From contig FNBQ01000022.1 in the NCBI GenBank assembly GCA_900102385.1, forward strand, positions 1 through 60,893: 60,893 bases of DNA, read 5' to 3'. This DNA comes from Bacteroidales bacterium KHT7. Lineage in GTDB: Bacteria > Bacteroidota > Bacteroidia > Bacteroidales > Bacteroidaceae. Positions 57,098-60,893 of this stretch are shown piece after piece; position 1 is the first letter of the stretch; every line of letters begins with the position of its first letter. The notes under the pieces were generated by a model that was given only the letters and a program-made list of their open reading frames with translations, did no database searches and was not told the origin of the DNA. A program made the translations under genes and the position numbers.

Positions 57098-57922
57098 ATG
57101 AATTACAAAACTAAATTAAAAATCGGAGAGTTCTCAAAATTCATGCAAGTGACAGTGAAGACCTTGCGTCACTATGAGCAGAAAGGACTTCTTGCACCTG
57201 ACGAGGTGGATGAATGGACGAGTTATCGCTACTATAGCATCGAACAGATGCAAAAGCTACAAGCAATCCGCGACCTACAAAGACTCGGATTCTCGCTGGA
57301 CGAAATCAAGGAACTGTACGAAGATGGTTCGCACACACCAAGCATCGGACAATTAGACGAGAAAATCAAGGAAACGGAAAAACAGCTGAAACTACTGATA
57401 ACACGTCGCGACCTACTGCTCGATTGGAGTAACTCTCGCAAACAAATCGACACAATGAAGAAAATAAGCATTCAGTCATTGCCCGAAATAATCGTGGCAA
57501 GCCATCGCGAAGTCATTCCCAACTATGCTGCCCTCAGCGCGCTGTGTTGCGAGATAATCGGCCCAGAGATGCAGCGTTTAGGTTGCAAATGTCCGCCTCC
57601 CGGCTACAGCTTTACCATCGAGCACAACATGGAGCATACGCCAACGAACATTGACATCGAATACTGCGAACAAGTTGAGGAGATGGGAACCAACAGCAAA
57701 ATCATTCAGTTCAAGCGCATGCCAGCCGTTCCGAAGGCTCTATGCGTGAAGCACGTCGGTCCGTATGAGCGTTTCGGCGATTCGTTCACCGAAGCCTTCC
57801 GTTGCATTGGAAAGCAAGGTTACAAGGTGGTTGGTCAGCATCGCTTATGCTACATCGACGGTCCATGGAATCAGGAAGACCCCGAGAAATGGCTGTCGGT
57901 AATTCAGATTCCGATAGAATAA
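57098..57922 (+). CDS. MerR-family regulator with GyrI-like ligand domain
   Basis: 274 aa. Residues about 5-75 are a MerR winged helix (KIGEFSKFMQVTVKTLRHYE, DEVDEWTSYRYYSIEQMQKL). A coiled coil follows (about 85-120). Residues about 125-274 are a GyrI-like/BmrR-type effector domain (LPEIIVASHREVIPNYAAL, IEYCEQVEEMG, CVKHVGPYERFGDSFTEAF, EDPEKWLSVIQIPIE). Ligands in relatives are lipophilic cations or drugs. It probably senses a toxic compound and regulates itself and the next gene. Confidence 0.94.
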   Translation: MNYKTKLKIGEFSKFMQVTVKTLRHYEQKGLLAPDEVDEWTSYRYYSIEQMQKLQAIRDLQRLGFSLDEIKELYEDGSHTPSIGQLDEKIKETEKQLKLLITRRDLLLDWSNSRKQIDTMKKISIQSLPEIIVASHREVIPNYAALSALCCEIIGPEMQRLGCKCPPPGYSFTIEHNMEHTPTNIDIEYCEQVEEMGTNSKIIQFKRMPAVPKALCVKHVGPYERFGDSFTEAFRCIGKQGYKVVGQHRLCYIDGPWNQEDPEKWLSVIQIPIE

Positions 57923-57933
57923 TTCACAAAGAG

Positions 57934-57956
57934 GGGCTGTCTGTTCGGCAGTCCCT
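57934..57956 (+). terminator. Hairpin between the MerR gene and the GyrI-like gene
   Basis: GGGGCTGTC and GGCAGTCCC pair around TGTTC with wobbles, followed by TTTAAATT. It may be a weak terminator or an attenuator before the gene at 57973. Confidence 0.4.
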
Positions 57957-57972
57957 TTAAATTCAACAGATT

Positions 57973-58614
57973 ATGCCATTCGATTTCAAAAAGGAATACA
58001 AAGAGCTTTATCTTGCAAAGCAGAAGCCTGCGTTTGTTGATGTGCCGACGACAAACTACATTGCCGTACGTGGCGAGGGCAACCCCAACGACGACAATGG
58101 CGCGTACACAGACGCGGTGCAGATTCTCTACAGCATTGCCTACACCATTAAGATGAGCAAGAAGGGCGACCACCGCATCGAGGGTTATTTCGACTTCGTT
58201 GTTCCGCCGCTCGAAGGCTTGTGGTGGGAAGAGGTAAACGGAAAGGCTGCCGAAGGATTCTCGTACACCGACAAGTCGCGCCTGCATTGGATTAGCCTCA
58301 TCCGCCTGCCCGATTTCATAACAAAATCGGAATTTGAATGGGCGGTGGCTGAAGCCTCCCGAAAGAAGAAAACAGACTGCTCTAAGGCCGAGTTTCTGAC
58401 GCTGCACGAAGGGCGTTGCGCGCAGATAATGCACATAGGCAGTTACGACGACGAGCCTGCCACCATCGGACTTCTGAAAGAGTTTATCGGGCAGAACAAC
58501 TGCACCTCCGACATCGACAACACCAACCGTTTTCATCACGAAATCTATCTTTCCGACCCTCGCAAAACCGAGGCCTCGAAATGCAAAACGGTTATACGCT
58601 ATCCGGTTAAGTAG
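57973..58614 (+). CDS. GyrI-like small-molecule-binding protein
   Basis: 213 aa without an HTH. FKKEYKELYLAKQKPAFVDVPTTNYIAV, GYFDFVVPPLEGLWWEE and FLTLHEGRCAQIMHIGSYDDEPAT, ending NRFHHEIYLSDPRKTEASKC, fit a stand-alone GyrI-like domain. Some relatives of this length hydrolyse cyclopropyl-bearing natural products, others bind ligands only. With the MerR-GyrI regulator just upstream, the pair resembles a drug-sensing and drug-binding unit. Confidence 0.85.
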   Translation: MPFDFKKEYKELYLAKQKPAFVDVPTTNYIAVRGEGNPNDDNGAYTDAVQILYSIAYTIKMSKKGDHRIEGYFDFVVPPLEGLWWEEVNGKAAEGFSYTDKSRLHWISLIRLPDFITKSEFEWAVAEASRKKKTDCSKAEFLTLHEGRCAQIMHIGSYDDEPATIGLLKEFIGQNNCTSDIDNTNRFHHEIYLSDPRKTEASKCKTVIRYPVK

Positions 58615-58623
58615 AAAACATTT

Positions 58624-58656
58624 AGGTTGATTCCGCAACAGGCATCAACCTTTTTT
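58624..58656 (+). terminator. Intrinsic terminator after the GyrI-like gene
   Basis: AGGTTGAT (58624-58631) and ATCAACCT (58644-58651) followed by TTTTT. Confidence 0.8.
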
Positions 58657-58700
58657 GTAACCCCAAAGCCTTAGCCGCCCCCCATAATCCCCCAAAAACA

Positions 58701-58770
58701 ATTATGAATTCTGAATTGTCAATTGTGAATTGTCCATTGTCAATTGTCAATTCTGAATTATGAATTGTGA
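58701..58770. repeat. 7-bp-period array
   Basis: Ten units: ATTATGA, ATTCTGA, ATTGTCA, ATTGTGA, ATTGTCC, ATTGTCA, ATTGTCA, ATTCTGA, ATTATGA, ATTGTGA. The clearest of the three heptamer arrays. Just upstream of the carboxylesterase promoter. Confidence 0.8.
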
Positions 58771-58843
58771 ATAGCCTCTTGTTTTTCTCAGAATAAATTT
58801 CTACCTTGCACGTCGATTTTTAATTTAATACCAATACAGAAAA

Positions 58844-60409
58844 ATGAAGAAAATTGTAACTATCTTACTTTCGCTATGGGCTTTTACTACGCTTTCGACA
58901 GCACAGCCCTTGGTTAAGACGCACGTCGAAACTGGCGACATTGAGGGCGTAGTAGAAAACGGACTCGGCGTTTACAAGGCCATTCCGTATGCAGCACCGC
59001 CAGTGGGCGACCTACGCTGGAAAGACCCTCAGCCTGCAAAGCCGTGGCAGGGCGTTCTGAAAACCGACAAGTTCGGACCGTGGCCGCCTCAACCCGAACG
59101 CCCGGGACTAACCCGCGACATGATGAGCGAAGACTGCCTTTATCTGGGAATCGCCACTCCAGCCACATCTGTCAACGACAATCTGCCAGTAATGGTGTGG
59201 ATTCACGGCGGCGGATTCAGAACCGAGCACTATGGCGGCGACTTGTGGCAGCATCTGGCAAAGCGCGGCGTTGTGGTTGTGAGTGTTGAATATCGCACAG
59301 GCGCACTCGGATTTATGGCGCATCCCGAACTTGCCAAGGAGTCGAAGAACGGACATTCGGGCAATTACGGTCTCCTCGACCAGATTTTCGCGCTCCAGTG
59401 GGTGCAGAGAAACATCAAGAACTTCGGCGGAAATCCTTCTAAGGTTACTATCTTCGGCGAGAGTGCCGGCGCCATCAGTTGCAGCATTCTGTGCGCCTCT
59501 CCGCTTACAAAAGGGCTCTTCTGCGGCGTTATAAGCCATAGCGGAGGCTCGTTTGCACCTTGGGACGACAGCAACCGCTCTATGCTAACCGGCGCATCTC
59601 AGAAGGGAGCAGAGCAGCACGGCGTTGCCTTTCTGAAGCATCTTAACAAGAAATCAATCAAACAGATGCGAAAGATGAGTGCGTACGACCTAACGAAAGG
59701 CGACTTGGGCTTCGACGGGTTCTGGCCTTGCGTTGACGGCTATGTCATCGCCGACGACCAGTACCGCCTTTACGAGCAGGGCAAATACAACGACGTTCCG
59801 GTTATCGTGATGACAAACAGCGACGAGGGCGCACTCTTCTCACCGCCAACCATCACGCTCGAGCAGTACAAGCAGATGGGCACAGCCATGCTGGGCGAGT
59901 TTGCCGAAGAGGCATACAAATACTATCCTGCAAACAACAACGACGATGCCTTCCACTCTTTCGGAGATGCTTTCCGCGACCTTGGCTTTGCATGGCCGTC
60001 ATACGCTTGGGCTAAACTCCAGAACCAAAACGGAAAGTCGCCTGCTTACTCGGCATTCTTGGCACAACCATCGCAGCGCAGTTTCTCGCCCGACCCTCGC
60101 CGTCGCGGCGTTGCCCATGCCGATGACATTCTGTATCTTAACGGCGAATTCCTTACTCAGCCCGAGAAATATCCGCACGAGGCGGCCGTTGCCGAGATTA
60201 TTCAGCAATATTGGATTAACTTTGCCAAGACCGGAAATCCTAACGGCAAGGGACTGCCTTACTGGCCTGCGTTCGACGAGAGCAAGCCAACAACGATGCA
60301 GTTCAGCAACGGCGCATCGCTCGTTACGCTGCCAAATGCCGACCAGATTCACTTTGTAGACCGTATGTACAAGGCTGTCCGCGAAAAGACTGAAGCGAAG
60401 AGGAAATAA
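58844..60409 (+). CDS. Type B carboxylesterase, exported
   Basis: 521 aa. Signal peptide (residues 1-20, ending STAQP). Carboxylesterase (COesterase) family: YKAIPYAAPPVGDLRWKDP, SEDCLYLGI, WIHGGGFRTEHY (oxyanion), nucleophile Ser207 in FGESAGA, acidic residue in NSDEGALF, His425 in GVAHADD. Active-site motifs are complete. It hydrolyses esters of unknown identity in the periplasm or outside. A TAnCTTG box lies about 40 nt upstream (TACCTTGC). The IS982 element starts 19 nt after the stop. Confidence 0.93.
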   Translation: MKKIVTILLSLWAFTTLSTAQPLVKTHVETGDIEGVVENGLGVYKAIPYAAPPVGDLRWKDPQPAKPWQGVLKTDKFGPWPPQPERPGLTRDMMSEDCLYLGIATPATSVNDNLPVMVWIHGGGFRTEHYGGDLWQHLAKRGVVVVSVEYRTGALGFMAHPELAKESKNGHSGNYGLLDQIFALQWVQRNIKNFGGNPSKVTIFGESAGAISCSILCASPLTKGLFCGVISHSGGSFAPWDDSNRSMLTGASQKGAEQHGVAFLKHLNKKSIKQMRKMSAYDLTKGDLGFDGFWPCVDGYVIADDQYRLYEQGKYNDVPVIVMTNSDEGALFSPPTITLEQYKQMGTAMLGEFAEEAYKYYPANNNDDAFHSFGDAFRDLGFAWPSYAWAKLQNQNGKSPAYSAFLAQPSQRSFSPDPRRRGVAHADDILYLNGEFLTQPEKYPHEAAVAEIIQQYWINFAKTGNPNGKGLPYWPAFDESKPTTMQFSNGASLVTLPNADQIHFVDRMYKAVREKTEAKRK

Positions 60410-60427
60410 AAACGCATCGCTCTAAAG

Positions 60428-60893
60428 ATACGCCAGTTCGGGATAAGATTAGAGTTCAAACAGCTCAAGTTGTCTTGATTTTTCGACATGCACAGGAAGG
60501 GCATCCGGCTTGTTCTCGAAGAAGCAATACGCAGTAAGGGCAGAGCAGATGTTCATGATAAAATTATGTATCGAGCGATGGCGTGAGTGCACAAGGTTTG
60601 CCTTGTTCTTGAGCAGGTCGTTGATGCACTCGATGATGCATCTTTTCCTAAGCAGAATCTTCTCCTCAAGCGACATGAGTTTGTTCTTCATGTTCGCCTT
60701 GAGACCATGTACGAGAAGGACTCCCTGATCGAACAGAGAGTCGAAGAGTTCCTTCTTGATGTAGCCCCTGTCGGCGAAGACTTTTCCGTAGAGAACCTTT
60801 GAGAATACGTTCCATACGCGGCTGTCTCTGTCGTCGACGTTTGCACCTGTAAGACAGAAGGTTATCACTTCTCCGCAGTCGTTGCACAGCAGG
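60428..60893 (-). mobile_element. IS982-family element, cut by the window edge
   Basis: From ATACGCCAGTTCGGG to the window end. The matching copy at 24117 shares this end and the transposase tail. The end differs from the 24117 copy by point changes only. Confidence 0.88.
60449..60893 (-). CDS. IS982-family transposase, C-terminal part (partial)
   Basis: About 148 residues are visible; the frame is open to the right edge, so the N-terminus lies outside. Shown are ITFCLTGANVDDRDSRVWNV (DDE region), FADRGYIKKELFDSL with the catalytic-type Asp in ADRGY, then KCIIECINDLLKNKANLVHSR-type residues and ALTAYCFFENKPDALPV. The visible DDE-type motifs are intact, so this copy may be functional, unlike the 24117 remnant. 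Confidence 0.88.
   Translation of the reverse strand, partial: LLCNDCGEVITFCLTGANVDDRDSRVWNVFSKVLYGKVFADRGYIKKELFDSLFDQGVLLVHGLKANMKNKLMSLEEKILLRKRCIIECINDLLKNKANLVHSRHRSIHNFIMNICSALTAYCFFENKPDALPVHVEKSRQLELFEL

Noticed and set aside
1-60893. tRNA or rRNA genes
   Set aside because: No cloverleaf-like or rRNA-like sequence noticed on either strand; a dedicated tRNA search could still find one.

Overview
This window is accessory chromosome from a member of the Bacteroidales, probably a Prevotella- or Bacteroides-like gut or oral anaerobe. The evidence is promoters of the Bacteroidetes type (TTG, 19-20 bp, TAnnTTTG), A-rich ribosome binding regions, TonB-linked outer-membrane beta-barrel proteins with carboxypeptidase-regulatory-like N-termini, LytTR regulators with membrane or TPR sensor parts, and remnants of IS982 and IS1380 transposases. 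I see no rRNA, tRNA, CRISPR array, replication origin or phage.

Layout. 0-5.7 kb: a LytTR regulator and a lipoprotein on the minus strand, then a terminator-bounded operon (LiaF-like membrane protein, small membrane protein, GNAT-zinc ribbon fusion, alpha/beta hydrolase, two flavodoxin-fold reductases). 5.7-8.1 kb: three AT-rich genes of unknown function. 8.2-10.1 kb: NAD salvage operon (nicotinamidase, nicotinate phosphoribosyltransferase). 11-16 kb: a TPR-lipoprotein LytTR regulator divergent from a lipoprotein and a TonB receptor. 16-21.6 kb: six-gene operon (GNAT, outer-membrane barrel, BamE-like lipoprotein, zinc ribbon-flavin-binding protein, Ntn hydrolase, flavodoxin). 21.6-24.8 kb: decayed region with repeats, IS fragments and a truncated rhuM. 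24.9-38.7 kb: PhzF-DUF418, a duplicated small gene, an S41 protease, then a run of about 15 same-strand genes rich in acetyltransferases and flavodoxins. 39-47 kb: HTH-zinc ribbon protein, a double-headed esterase, GNAT, SDR and a second outer-membrane barrel. 48-51 kb: an SDR-acyl-CoA synthetase pair. 51-55 kb: a flavin-binding protein and three AT-rich exported proteins. 55-60.4 kb: Gp37-like protein, DUF2461, MerR-GyrI regulator, GyrI-like protein and a carboxylesterase. The right edge cuts an IS982 transposase.

The main result is a regulon visible in the DNA. Nine promoters carry the same bipartite element, TCACAAAA then TCCCARAA with starts 20 bp apart (21 in one), and the second half lies at a fixed distance upstream of the promoter (33 bp before the -7 box in eight cases, 34 in one). 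These promoters drive most of the detoxification-type operons and both outer-membrane barrel genes. A direct repeat with a two-turn period suits a LytTR protein, and two LytTR genes with very similar DNA-binding domains lie here, one divergent from and abutting one of the sites. The link is an inference.

Intergenic space is also unusual: degenerate arrays with a strict 11-bp period (five blocks at four loci), degenerate arrays with a 7-bp period (three loci), and a roughly 172-bp element with terminal inverted repeats and conserved internal hairpins (several full, partial and solo copies, some reaching into coding sequence).
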